From contig DFXZ01000007.1 in NCBI GenBank assembly GCA_002381805.1, forward strand, positions 1-64,000: 64,000 nt of DNA, read 5' to 3'. Below the pieces are notes generated by a model that ran no database searches, was not told where the DNA came from, and was given only the letters and a program-made list of their open reading frames with translations. Below are positions 7,947 through 16,278 of the stretch, in pieces. The stretch's first letter is position 1. Every line of letters starts with the position of its first letter. This DNA comes from Bdellovibrio sp. UBA4095 (GTDB taxonomy: Bacteria > Bdellovibrionota > Bdellovibrionia > Bdellovibrionales > Bdellovibrionaceae). The position numbers were made by a program, and so were the translations under genes.

Positions 7947-8807
7947 CTAGTAAGTTCTAGTTTGGTTCGGATGCTTTAAGATCAAGCAGTGAGTATTGAA
8001 TGTTGTGCAGAGGTGAACTAATTGGAGATCTCGGTAGCTGACTTGGTTTGGCCGACCTGACTTCACAAAACAGCTGATACTTTCGAGTCCTCTCATTGGG
8101 TAAGTTGGAGAAATTTCTATGCCTTGATTGTTTTGGAATTTTATAGGATGACGAACTGATTGAACAAAAAAGGCAATTTGAGGATTTTTGCTACGTAGAA
8201 ACGTCTCTTTGCTTTTAAAACTAATCCTGCAGAACGGAATTTTATCATCAATTTTTCCCATTTCTGCTTTCTTAAAATATTTCCCGTTTTGAAATACAAG
8301 ATCAGTATCATCTGTTTGATCGAAGAAAGATCGTAGCCGATAAGAGAATTCCTCTTCCCATCTTAAAATAATCAGTTCACCTCTCTTTATATCGACTAAG
8401 CGCCGTAAAGATGATTGATAAAAAACTGGTTTGTATCTTTCTTTAGTCGATGCTGTGCTCGGTGCGGTTGGATCCTCATAACCGTGATTTATAAGCCATT
8501 CACTTGTATTTAATCCCGGGAATTTGTCGAACCAGCTGTTGTCCACGATCTTACTCTTTGGGTTTGTTGGAGACTGTATTTGAGTAGGGACTACTGTTGC
8601 TTGTTCCACGGGGTGCTCAGGGGTAGGGACAATACTAGATTTCGATAGTTTCTTCTGCGTTAAGCTTAAAGCTTCTTTTGCTGGTTTTCTTAATTCGGCT
8701 ATCTTTGAATGGTTGTCTTCATCACGATTTTGAAAGTGATAAGCTGTTGCCATCAAGAGTATTGTTAAAACAATGATCGCGTAGCTGGTTTTGCTATTCA
8801 GAATCAC
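7947..8807 (-). CDS. membrane-anchored periplasmic protein, paralog 2
   Basis: 286 residues if the GTG at 8807 is used; a CTG six bases inside sits where paralog 1 uses TTG, so the exact start is uncertain. The first 27 residues are almost the same as in paralog 1 and the 5' leader is also shared (GGCAGATT, ATATAAACATATACTTA words), whereas the C-terminal domain is only moderately similar. The same two cysteines are kept. The pattern is a tandem duplication with a protected anchor and leader and a fast-changing periplasmic domain. Each copy seems to carry its own promoter region. Confidence 0.65.
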   Translation of the reverse strand: MILNSKTSYAIIVLTILLMATAYHFQNRDEDNHSKIAELRKPAKEALSLTQKKLSKSSIVPTPEHPVEQATVVPTQIQSPTNPKSKIVDNSWFDKFPGLNTSEWLINHGYEDPTAPSTASTKERYKPVFYQSSLRRLVDIKRGELIILRWEEEFSYRLRSFFDQTDDTDLVFQNGKYFKKAEMGKIDDKIPFCRISFKSKETFLRSKNPQIAFFVQSVRHPIKFQNNQGIEISPTYPMRGLESISCFVKSGRPNQVSYRDLQLVHLCTTFNTHCLILKHPNQTRTY

Positions 8808-8920
8808 CTCGGTGGGTCAGGCAGATTTTTAAAATTAAGACTACTCGGTGTGATCAATATAAACATATACTTATTTTCAGTAAAGTCTAGTTTGCTGTTT
8901 TCTAGAGCGTGGGGAGCAAA

Positions 8921-9286
8921 GTGAAAGTATTACTGTCGAGAACTTTTTTAGTATGGATTTTAGGGCTCGGAGCGCTAGTCTTATTTGATTTTACCATTTC
9001 AGGCTTTACGCATTTGAAATATTTGTGGGACTTGCTCTACGTATATTCGATCTTGTCGGGAATTTCTGCGGGAGTATTCTTAATTTTGTCGCTCTATCTT
9101 TTTAAAGCACACAAACATACAGTTTCGGTCACGGCGGCCATTCTGTATGTAATGGTGGTTTTTGCTTTTTTTTCTTTTCCATATTTTTTTGGTCGACCAA
9201 TGGCAAGCGCGCAGAAACACGTAGTTCAGCCCTTCCATAATTTCACTTTGCATAATGGAAAGGCAGTAGATGGCGGTATCTGGTAA
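8921..9286 (+). CDS. small membrane protein, three membrane segments
   Basis: 121 residues from the GTG at 8921, preferred over a GTG at 8909 because GGGGAG lies just before it. Hydrophobic segments lie at about 7-30, 40-62 and 72-92; the C-terminal 30 residues are polar. No family was recognised. It is divergent from paralog 2 and its end overlaps the start of the next gene by 17 bases, so the three plus-strand genes to 10389 probably form an operon. Confidence 0.6.
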   Translation: MKVLLSRTFLVWILGLGALVLFDFTISGFTHLKYLWDLLYVYSILSGISAGVFLILSLYLFKAHKHTVSVTAAILYVMVVFAFFSFPYFFGRPMASAQKHVVQPFHNFTLHNGKAVDGGIW

Positions 9287-9929
9287 AATTAAACGGTTTG
9301 CTATGATTTTGGGTGTGTTCGTTGCTCTGCTATTGGTTGCATTGTACTTTCGGATGCGGTCGATTGGGAATACACTTGATGAGTCACGAAAGTTCGAGTC
9401 ACTAGTTGGCTATTACCTTGAAATTGCCGATGACCATATGGGAATCCGATCGGATAGAGATGGGCGTGTATTTGATCAGAAGTCGAAATTGGCATTAATA
9501 GCAAATCAGGACGAGATTAATGGCTTAATAGAAATACGCTCAGTCGAAATATCAAGCTCATATTCTATCGCCTTGGTTAAAAAAAGTCCTGAAGCTATAG
9601 TTGGCTTTATTGAAGATGGAGCATCCGTTCAGCATGGACCTCGATTTTTAACAAAGCGTGGTAAAGAGTGGTTTGATATTACAGAGCAGGTATTTCCAAG
9701 GATCACTGATGCTTTTATTCTGGATAGGTACAGAACGAAAATACCTAAAGAAAGTAAGCTTACCATAGTGGATTTAGAGGCGGCAGTTCATTCTCCTGTG
9801 CGATATGCTTTTTACGGGAATGGACAACAGATTTTAGCCTATGCTGGTCTTCGAGATGACGGAACCTCAAAAGAAGAGTTATTCAATATTCAATATGATG
9901 GATCTAAATTCATTATAAAAAAAGATTAG
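9270..9929 (+). CDS. anchored protein, unknown, shares N-terminus with next gene
   Basis: 219 residues. The N-terminal anchor (KIKRFAMILGVFVALLLVAL) and the following helix (SIGNTLDESRKFE) closely match the next gene, but the rest does not. The remainder is a mixed helix/strand domain of about 170 residues without cysteines and no recognised family. GGAAAGG precedes the ATG. A shared anchor with different exported domains suggests that the anchor targets different cargo to the same machinery, or domain swapping. Confidence 0.6.
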   Translation: MAVSGKIKRFAMILGVFVALLLVALYFRMRSIGNTLDESRKFESLVGYYLEIADDHMGIRSDRDGRVFDQKSKLALIANQDEINGLIEIRSVEISSSYSIALVKKSPEAIVGFIEDGASVQHGPRFLTKRGKEWFDITEQVFPRITDAFILDRYRTKIPKESKLTIVDLEAAVHSPVRYAFYGNGQQILAYAGLRDDGTSKEELFNIQYDGSKFIIKKD

Positions 9930-9936
9930 GCTTTAG

Positions 9937-10389
9937 ATGGCGATTTCAAAGAAAATAAAACTCTTCGCACTTATTTTAGGTTTGTTCGTTGTGCTATTGC
10001 TGTTAGCGCTCTACGTACGACTACAAACGATGGGTAGTAGCCTCGAAGAAGCTCGAAAGTATGAGGCTAAGATATTTGCCGAGAATAATAAAAACCAAAA
10101 TTGGCCTGACCCGCCGAGTTCAATATTGCAGCATTGCCGTGATTCCCAAGGTAAACTTGCCATGCAAGGCGAGGACTGGAATCATAGCGATGTGTTTGAT
10201 CCCAGCCCTGGCGCCCGAGTAACTCTCATTTGTAAATACATGGATTCCACTGTTTTCGTTTATTGCGAAAAGGGCGGCTATACCATCACCTCTTATCGCA
10301 TAAAAGCAAGGAACACTAATTGCGATAACTGCCTGACGATAACACAAGAAGAAACTCCCTCCGAATGCCCTGAGTTTTCTCCTCAATAG
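9937..10389 (+). CDS. anchored small Cys-rich protein, unknown
   Basis: 150 residues. The N-terminus (KIKLFALILGLFVVLLLLAL, then TMGSSLEEARKYEA) is a near copy of the preceding gene's anchor; the C-terminal about 100 residues are unrelated to it and contain six cysteines, including a CDNC pair, pointing to a disulfide-stabilised exported domain. It starts seven bases after the upstream stop. Function unknown. Confidence 0.6.
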   Translation: MAISKKIKLFALILGLFVVLLLLALYVRLQTMGSSLEEARKYEAKIFAENNKNQNWPDPPSSILQHCRDSQGKLAMQGEDWNHSDVFDPSPGARVTLICKYMDSTVFVYCEKGGYTITSYRIKARNTNCDNCLTITQEETPSECPEFSPQ

Positions 10390-10447
10390 GCGACATACTG
10401 CCAATACCTAAATGAACAGGCCCTTAGCCGATCTGCCTAAATGGAAA

Positions 10448-10459
10448 CTGTCCGGACAG
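10448..10459. promoter_or_regulatory. perfect 12-bp palindrome, possible operator
   Basis: CTGTCCGGACAG lies alone about 105 bases before the small-protein/AlpA-like/integrase operon. A half-similar word (ACAGTTCGG) follows. Position suits an operator controlling excision genes; no binding protein can be named. Confidence 0.35.
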
Positions 10460-10564
10460 GTAACAGTTCGGATTTCTAGTTTGAAGGAAGGAGCGCACGC
10501 TTCGTGATGCGGTTTGCATAGATGTTCTATGGGAATGATCCCTTTAAAATCTAAGGAGAACGTT

Positions 10565-10750
10565 ATGGGTTATGCAGCTCTAGCGAGACTCTCCAGTATC
10601 GGCAGCCAAGAGAGTTCTACCGTGAGAGGGCACTTCTGTAAAAGTGCGCTTAAGTTAGGTCAGCAGATAGTTTTGTGGCAGAGAAGAATACTTCAAATTA
10701 AACATTGCTTCATGCAATGCCCGAATTGCAATTCTGGTGGTTCCATATGA
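10565..10750 (+). CDS. 61-residue protein with C-terminal CPNC
   Basis: Start ATG sits behind a strong AAGGAG. The basic, helical N-terminal part is followed by a C-terminal cysteine pair (CPNCN) with another Cys shortly before it, possibly half a zinc knuckle. Its TGA overlaps the ATG of the AlpA-like gene (ATGA), the same junction that joins AlpA-like and integrase, so it belongs to the integration operon. No family recognised. It may be an accessory excision factor or a translated leader. Confidence 0.5.
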   Translation: MGYAALARLSSIGSQESSTVRGHFCKSALKLGQQIVLWQRRILQIKHCFMQCPNCNSGGSI

Positions 10751-10971
10751 TGATTCCAGGTGAACATCAGCCTGTGCAACCTGCACAGGCTAAGCTCTTT
10801 GAAAAACGCATATGGTTGGTGAAGGATGTTTCGGAGTATACCGGTTATGCCGTTGGCACGGTTTACAACTTAACATCTGCAGATGAGATTCCTTTCAGAA
10901 AGAAGCGCGGAAAACTCTACTTTATTCCTCTTGAGATCATCAATTGGTGGGATGAAGGAGATTTAGTATGA
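10747..10971 (+). CDS. AlpA/excisionase-type MerR-like DNA-binding protein
   Basis: 74 residues from the ATG at 10747 (an ATG at 10750 is an alternative). The middle reads as a helix-turn-helix of the HTH_17/AlpA type: WLVKDVSEYTGYAVGTVYNL, then a basic wing (FRKKRGKLYF) and a final helix IINWW. Such proteins bend DNA at attachment sites or activate integrase genes. Its stop overlaps the integrase start by ATGA, which fits an excisionase or regulator made together with the recombinase. Confidence 0.75.
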   Translation: MMIPGEHQPVQPAQAKLFEKRIWLVKDVSEYTGYAVGTVYNLTSADEIPFRKKRGKLYFIPLEIINWWDEGDLV

Positions 10972-12224
10972 GCAAAACGTTTAAAACATTACCGAAGCAG
11001 CCAGGAATTAGAAAGAACACTTTGTCTGGAACTTATCAGGCGATAAAAAAGATAAAGGGCAAACAGTACACCGCGACCTTTGATACGGTTAGAGAGGCGC
11101 AGTATTGGCGAGCGACCTTTAACGGGGTAGAGGAAAAGAAGCTGACTGAGGAAATTCCTAAGACAACTTCGACTCTTCGTCACGTTTGGGAACGGATGAA
11201 GGCCCTGCATTTTCCGAGCGTGGAGTTAAGTACTCAGCGAATATGGGAAAGACGATTTAAGTTTTGGGACGAAATTACGCATATGCACATTGAGGACATC
11301 ACTCCTGCGGTGATAAGTCAGTTGATTGAAGAGCGTAAGGCTTTTTATATGTCTGAGGAATACAAAGCACGGGGTGCTGGGTGCTCAGGGCGCTGTACAA
11401 TGAATAATGAGCTGAATATTTTTAACACGGTATTCAACTGGTACAAGGAAGAGGAAGAGTTCCTGGTCGAGTCACAGAATAGAGTGACACCGATCCGAAG
11501 ACGTCACCGTGAAGCTGGTTACATCCGTGAGGGTTCGGTAAAGCCAGAGGTGAAGAGGATTACGCCGGAGCAGGCCTTTAAGTTTTTCGCGCACATGCAG
11601 AGTTCGGTTTATAAAGACTTAGCAGTGATGCAGTACTTTTGTGCTGCGCGAATAGGTGAGGTTGCCGGAATCCAGATATCAAATATTTATCTTGAGCAAG
11701 ATTTGCTGATGATTAGGGAAGTGGTATCGTGGTGTAACGCTAGCAAGATGTTTGAGTACCTTAAGCCTTACCCGAAGAATCAAGAACCGCGTGCGGTTTT
11801 TATTCATGGTCTCTTAAGGGAAATCATTGAGCGACGGCTGAAGATGAGAAAGCCAGGGTGTGATTTCCTCTTTCACGTTGATGGAAAGCCACTGAACTTT
11901 TGTAATATTCAGGTGCACTATCGCCGGGCACAGCGGGAGGCGGGAATCCCTCAGAGGGGTACTCATTGTCTTCGTCATGGAATGGCGACGCTGGCGAGAA
12001 AAGTCGGCGGCAGTCTGGATGCGGTGATGGCAATGACTGGGCACAAGGATATTAAGCTAGCGGATCATTATTCGAAGATTGATGATCAGGTTCAGAAGGA
12101 TACTTCCTTAAAAGTTGTTGAGCATATTCGCTCGCTAGGTTTGTTTGGCGAAAGCACGCGAAGTCAGCTCAAGGATGATTTAGAATCGAATGAGACTGTT
12201 GTTTCGTTACGATTGGTGAAATAG
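10968..12224 (+). CDS. tyrosine recombinase (integrase) of the left element
   Basis: 418 residues. The phage-integrase catalytic set is readable: Arg228 (CAARIGEVAG), His333 and Arg336 (HCLRHG), His359 (TGHKD) and nucleophile Tyr368 (ADHYSKID). An N-terminal arm-binding region (about 20-60) and a SAM-like core-binding domain (about 65-165) precede the catalytic domain. It catalyses site-specific integration and excision. It is the last gene of the element; phased GGTGAAA repeats overlap its stop codon, and mutM begins 79 bases later. Confidence 0.92.
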   Translation: MSKTFKTLPKQPGIRKNTLSGTYQAIKKIKGKQYTATFDTVREAQYWRATFNGVEEKKLTEEIPKTTSTLRHVWERMKALHFPSVELSTQRIWERRFKFWDEITHMHIEDITPAVISQLIEERKAFYMSEEYKARGAGCSGRCTMNNELNIFNTVFNWYKEEEEFLVESQNRVTPIRRRHREAGYIREGSVKPEVKRITPEQAFKFFAHMQSSVYKDLAVMQYFCAARIGEVAGIQISNIYLEQDLLMIREVVSWCNASKMFEYLKPYPKNQEPRAVFIHGLLREIIERRLKMRKPGCDFLFHVDGKPLNFCNIQVHYRRAQREAGIPQRGTHCLRHGMATLARKVGGSLDAVMAMTGHKDIKLADHYSKIDDQVQKDTSLKVVEHIRSLGLFGESTRSQLKDDLESNETVVSLRLVK

Positions 12225-12241
12225 GGTGAAATTGGGTGAAA
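12215..12241 (+). repeat. three GGTGAAA repeats at exact 10-bp spacing
   Basis: GGTGAAA occurs at 12215, 12225 and 12235. The first lies in the last codons of the integrase, and the others just outside. One repeat per helical turn on one face of the DNA fits protein binding at an element end, for example integrase arm sites. The first copy is under coding constraint, so chance is possible. Confidence 0.5.
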
Positions 12242-12302
12242 AATAGGTTTTTCATCCAACCGAACAAAAAGAAAGTTAGCAAAAATAATAGGTTAGGTTT
12301 TT

Positions 12303-13115
12303 ATGCCAGAACTCCCCGAGGTCGAGGTCGTCCGCCAAGGACTCGCAAAAATTCTAAAGGATCAGCCGGTTCTCGAAAAAGTCGAGCTGATGCGCAAAGA
12401 TTTGCGCGACCCGATACCTCTTAAGAAGATCCAGACCTTGATTGGTCAGTCGGTTGAGGCCGTTGAAAGACGAGCTAAATATCTGCTTCTGCGGACAGCA
12501 AAAGGTGCCATGCTTAGTCATTTGGGAATGACGGGGACTTGGCGCGTCGCTCCGATGGGAGATGAACGACTTCATGATCATATATATCTGCATTTTTCAG
12601 GGAATTTGCGGTTGGCTTATCGAGATCCCCGGCGATTCGGTTGCTTTGATTTTGTGCAAAAGGGACTGGAGCATCCAAAATTAAGCGGCCTGGGGCCTGA
12701 ACCTTTATCACCGGATTTTACGGGTCAAGGTCTGTGGCGGAGTCTAAGAAACAAGCAAATTGCTATCAAAGTAGCAGTCATGGATCAGAAGATCGTGGTG
12801 GGAGTTGGAAACATCTATGCGAGTGAGGCCCTGTTCGCAAGTGCTATAAAGCCAACTTTGCCGGCAAAAAAGCTTTCTCTTGAGAGGGCGGATCGGCTGG
12901 TCGCCGAGATTAAAAAAATTTTATCTCGTTCGATACAACGGGGCGGATCTTCAATCAGCGATTTCGCGCAAGCATCCGGCGAGAGCGGTTACTTTCAGAA
13001 TTCCTTCCGTGTCTATGATAGAGCGGGAGAGTTGTGTTCAAGCTGCAACAGCAAGATTCGCAGTCAGGTGTTGGGCGGACGAAACACTTTCTGGTGCTCG
13101 CGCTGCCAAAAATAA
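12303..13115 (+). CDS. mutM: formamidopyrimidine-DNA glycosylase
   Basis: 270 residues, the usual length. Excises 8-oxoguanine and other oxidised purines and nicks the DNA (base excision repair, cytoplasm). Visible hallmarks: N-terminal PELPEVE with catalytic Pro2 and Glu3, Lys59 in RRAKYLLL, GVGNIYASE, GGSSISDF, and the C-terminal zinc finger C245-C248-C265-C268. There is no Shine-Dalgarno sequence in the T-rich leader, and the start falls right after the element boundary. The insertion may therefore have replaced its native promoter, or the gene may be read through from the integrase operon. Confidence 0.96.
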   Translation: MPELPEVEVVRQGLAKILKDQPVLEKVELMRKDLRDPIPLKKIQTLIGQSVEAVERRAKYLLLRTAKGAMLSHLGMTGTWRVAPMGDERLHDHIYLHFSGNLRLAYRDPRRFGCFDFVQKGLEHPKLSGLGPEPLSPDFTGQGLWRSLRNKQIAIKVAVMDQKIVVGVGNIYASEALFASAIKPTLPAKKLSLERADRLVAEIKKILSRSIQRGGSSISDFAQASGESGYFQNSFRVYDRAGELCSSCNSKIRSQVLGGRNTFWCSRCQK

Positions 13116-13189
13116 TTTGAAAAATTCGTTGCTATCGACCGCATGTATTGTGTAACTTAGGCCATAGTCGAGTTAAACAAAAAATGTGG

Positions 13190-13211
13190 CTAGTCTTAAA
13201 GATAAGACTAG
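13190..13211. promoter_or_regulatory. perfect inverted repeat upstream of small exported protein
   Basis: CTAGTCTTA (13190-13198) and TAAGACTAG (13203-13211) with a 4-base gap, ending 28 bases before the next start codon. No T-run follows, so an operator or 5'-leader hairpin is likelier than a terminator. Confidence 0.45.
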
Positions 13212-13239
13212 ACGCAATTATTAAACGAAGGGACATCCA

Positions 13240-13437
13240 ATGAAAGCAATCGTAATCGCGGCTTTGCTAGCACTATCTTTCACAACTGGTTTCACTTGCT
13301 CTAAGAACCAACCTGCTGAGCAGGCTGCTCCAGAAGCTACTGAGGCTCCTGCTGCTGAAGGCACTGAAATGGCTCCAGCTGAAGGTCAACCTGCAGAGAC
13401 TGCTACTCCAGCAGAAACTGAAGCTCCAGCAAACTAA
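13240..13437 (+). CDS. small exported Ala/Glu/Pro/Thr-rich protein
   Basis: 65 residues. A hydrophobic signal (1-18) ends near FTCSKN; the Cys could be a lipid-attachment site, although the preceding residues are not an ideal lipobox. The rest is a disordered tail of repeated PA/ET/AP units with no fixed fold. Good Shine-Dalgarno (GAAGGGA). Own hairpin upstream and own terminator downstream, so it is monocistronic. Small abundant lipoproteins of this composition occur in Gram-negative envelopes, but the role here is unknown. Confidence 0.7.
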   Translation: MKAIVIAALLALSFTTGFTCSKNQPAEQAAPEATEAPAAEGTEMAPAEGQPAETATPAETEAPAN

Positions 13438-13478
13438 TCAATTAGTTTGATAGAGTTGTCTCGGAAGAGACAAAATCA

Positions 13479-13505
13479 AAGCCCTCTTCGGAGGGCTTTT
13501 TTATT
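13479..13505 (+). terminator. rho-independent terminator
   Basis: AAGCCCTC (about 13479-13486) and GAGGGCTT around a TTCG loop, followed by a T-run. It ends the small exported protein gene. Confidence 0.85.
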
Positions 13506-13659
13506 TGCGAAAACTTGCTCGCTCTTCGGAAAGTTCTTTGTCCTCCTAACGGAGGAGCCTTAGTTTAACTCACATTCCTTCGTCCAATTAAACCAGGCTT
13601 GCGCATCTCAACATAAAAGAGTCTAATATTTGTGTATTTCAATCAAAGGAGAATACACC

Positions 13660-16113
13660 GTGGACTCATTGAACTCTTTTTATGGTCTCTTCTGCGAAGC
13701 GAACACCGCTTGGTGGGTAGTAGGCTCAATTTTCTTGCTCTTGTTTGTTGGCTTTTTTAGCAGCCCACTCATAGTGTGGACAATTGCTATTGCGGCTATA
13801 CTCGTCGGATTTGGCGCGCCGATTGGTGTGTTGATTGCGTTTGCAGTCATTGCATTGATCTTCAATATACCGCCCCTCCGTACAGCCATCGTAACCTCGG
13901 GTGTTGCAGCTCTTATGAACAAGCTGCAAATCATGCCGAAAATTTCTGATACAGAAAAAGCGGCATTGGATGCTGGTGTGGTTTGGGTCGAGAAAGATCT
14001 TTTCTCTGGAAAACCAGACTTCACATCAATGTTAAGTGAACCTTATCCACACTTAACTCCTGAAGAAAAAGCGTTCATGGACGGTCCAGTAAACCAACTC
14101 TGTGCAATGATTGATAACTGGAAGATTTTGAAAGAAAAAGACATCCCTCAAGAGATCTGGGATTTCATTCGTAAAGAAAAATTCCTGGGCATGATTATTC
14201 CACCAGAGTACGGCGGATTGGGTTTCTCGGCGCTTTGCCATTCTGAAGTGATCATGAAGATTTCTTCCCGTTCATTGGCTGTGGCAATTCAAGTCATGGT
14301 TCCAAACTCTCTCGGTCCTGCTGAACTTTTGGTTCACTACGGAACTGACGAGCAAAAGAAACATCTTCTTCCTCGCTTGGCAGATGGTTCAGAGATTCCA
14401 TGTTTCGGTTTGACAGAGCCTAACGCGGGTTCTGATGCAGGTTCGATCACTGCTTCAGGTACTGTCTTTAAGGGTGACGACGGCAAGCTGTACATGCGCT
14501 TGAACTGGAATAAGCGTTGGATCACTCTAGCGGCTATTTCATCTATCGTGGGCCTGGCATTCCGCCTGCGCGATCCGGAAAATATACTTGGTAAAGGTGA
14601 AGATGTTGGTATTACAGTTGCCTTGATTCCGTCGAAAACTCCGGGAGTAGTCTTGGGTCGTCGACACGATCCATTGGGCAGCCCTTTCTACAACTGTCCA
14701 ACTCAAGGTAAAGATGTGGTTATGCCACTCGATGCAATTGTTGGTGGTGTTGAAAATGCTGGCAAGGGTTGGTTGATGTTGATGGAGTGTTTGGCAGCAG
14801 GTCGTGGTATCAGCTTGCCGGCTCAAGCAACAGGTGGCGCAAAGCTTGCGGCACGAGTTGTTTCTGCTCATTCTGTTATTCGCCGTCAGTTCGGTATGTC
14901 TATCGGTAAGTTTGAAGGTGTTGAAGAGCCTTTGGCTCGCATCGGCGCAAGCACCTATATGCTTGAAGCGATGAGACGCTATTGCTTGGGCGCTCTTGAT
15001 AAAGGTATTAAGCCAGGCGTAATCACAGCCATGCAAAAGTACTACGCAACGGAAATGGGTCGTAAGTCGATCAATGATGCGATGGACGTGATGGGCGGAG
15101 CGGGTATCTCTATGGGACCACGTAACTTGCTTGCCGAAATCTATATTGCGACTCCAATCGGCATTACGGTCGAGGGTGCTAATATCATGACTCGAACTTT
15201 GATCATCTTTGGTCAGGGGGCTCTACGTGCACATCCATTCGCATACGCTGAAGTAAAAGCATTAGAAAACAACGACATCAAAGCGTTCGATGCTGCTTTC
15301 TGGGGACACATTGGTCATATCATCAGAAACACTTGCAGAAGTGTTCTTTTGTCGCTGACTCGCGGTTACCTGGCTGGAACAGCCGATGTTCATCCGCAGA
15401 TGAAAGTTTACCTTCGTCGTATTAGCTGGTCTTCTGCAACATTTGCGTTGCTTGCAGACATCGCAATGGGTGTTTTAGGCGGGCAGTTGAAAGCCAAGCA
15501 AAAGATCACAGGTCGTTTTGCTGATATCTTGGCACACATGTATATGGCGACAGCAGTGATCCGTCGCTTTGAAGCGGAAGGTCGCAAAGAAGAAGACCTG
15601 GCTTTTGCTCATTACAACTTGAAACATTGTATGGCAGAGATCCAAAAAGGGTTCGATGGAATCTTCGATAACTTGAAGATCCCGGGACTTCGTTGGTTCT
15701 TTAAAGGTTGGATCGGAGCTTGGTCACGAATCAACTCTATCGGCTCGCAAGCTTCTGATGGATGGTCGCATGCCATCGCGTCAGCAATGCAAGAAGAAGG
15801 TGGCGTTCGTGACCGTCTAACAGAAGGCATCTTCATGCCAACAGATCGCAATAAGGATCAATTGGCGCGTTTGGAATACGCTTTCTCGATGGTTCACAGA
15901 GCAGATGCGATCGAAAAGAAAATCCGTAAAGCTGTTCGCTCTGGTGAGTTGCCTAAAAAGAAAGTTCATCTTCTCTTAGAAGAGGCGGCTCAAAAGAACA
16001 TTATTAGCGGCGAAGAGCTAAACACTTTGAAAGAAGCTAACATGGTCCGCAACGACGCGGTTCAAGTGGATGACTTCAACGAAGAACAGTACCATTCCAA
16101 TAAGGTTCTGTAA
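13660..16113 (+). CDS. fadE: FadE-type acyl-CoA dehydrogenase
   Basis: 817 residues from the GTG at 13660, which follows AAAGGAG; an upstream in-frame start has no such site. Two or three N-terminal membrane segments (about 10-75) are followed by an FAD-dependent acyl-CoA dehydrogenase core (about 110-500) with the GLTEPNAGSDAGS substrate/FAD motif and the C-terminal DVMGGAGISMGPRN segment, then a long FadE-specific extension. Length matches E. coli FadE (814). It catalyses the first oxidation of fatty-acid beta-oxidation, feeding electrons to ETF, probably at the inner membrane. Monocistronic, with a strong terminator after it. Confidence 0.92.
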   Translation: MDSLNSFYGLFCEANTAWWVVGSIFLLLFVGFFSSPLIVWTIAIAAILVGFGAPIGVLIAFAVIALIFNIPPLRTAIVTSGVAALMNKLQIMPKISDTEKAALDAGVVWVEKDLFSGKPDFTSMLSEPYPHLTPEEKAFMDGPVNQLCAMIDNWKILKEKDIPQEIWDFIRKEKFLGMIIPPEYGGLGFSALCHSEVIMKISSRSLAVAIQVMVPNSLGPAELLVHYGTDEQKKHLLPRLADGSEIPCFGLTEPNAGSDAGSITASGTVFKGDDGKLYMRLNWNKRWITLAAISSIVGLAFRLRDPENILGKGEDVGITVALIPSKTPGVVLGRRHDPLGSPFYNCPTQGKDVVMPLDAIVGGVENAGKGWLMLMECLAAGRGISLPAQATGGAKLAARVVSAHSVIRRQFGMSIGKFEGVEEPLARIGASTYMLEAMRRYCLGALDKGIKPGVITAMQKYYATEMGRKSINDAMDVMGGAGISMGPRNLLAEIYIATPIGITVEGANIMTRTLIIFGQGALRAHPFAYAEVKALENNDIKAFDAAFWGHIGHIIRNTCRSVLLSLTRGYLAGTADVHPQMKVYLRRISWSSATFALLADIAMGVLGGQLKAKQKITGRFADILAHMYMATAVIRRFEAEGRKEEDLAFAHYNLKHCMAEIQKGFDGIFDNLKIPGLRWFFKGWIGAWSRINSIGSQASDGWSHAIASAMQEEGGVRDRLTEGIFMPTDRNKDQLARLEYAFSMVHRADAIEKKIRKAVRSGELPKKKVHLLLEEAAQKNIISGEELNTLKEANMVRNDAVQVDDFNEEQYHSNKVL

Positions 16114-16138
16114 GATCCTAAAGTATGATTTTTCTTAT

Positions 16139-16173
16139 AAAAACCCCACCTGACTCAATTAGGTGGGGTTTTT
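16139..16173 (+). terminator. rho-independent terminator
   Basis: AAAAACCCCACCT pairs with AGGTGGGGTTTTT across a 9-base loop. It terminates fadE and, being symmetrical, could work in both directions. Confidence 0.9.
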
Positions 16174-16278
16174 CATTATGCGATTTGTGCATATTCGGAT
16201 TCTTATTATGCGTTGGATTGCAAGGGCGGAATCATCTATATTAGGCCTCTGAAGCATTAAACAGAAAAGGAGGCTTCT

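Larger units (their letters stand above)
1..12241 (+). mobile_element. right (integrase) end of an integrated conjugative-type element
   Basis: Inferred unit. It holds a type IV secretion gene block (3761-6788), duplicated repeats, paralogous anchored proteins, and at its right edge an AlpA-like protein and a tyrosine recombinase, directly before the ordinary housekeeping gene mutM. An integrase as the last gene before core DNA is the usual layout at the end of an integrated element. The left end is outside the window. No tRNA lies at the right edge; phased GGTGAAA repeats overlap the integrase stop and may be part of the attachment region. The exact boundary, probably between 12225 and 12302, is not proven. 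Confidence 0.55.
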
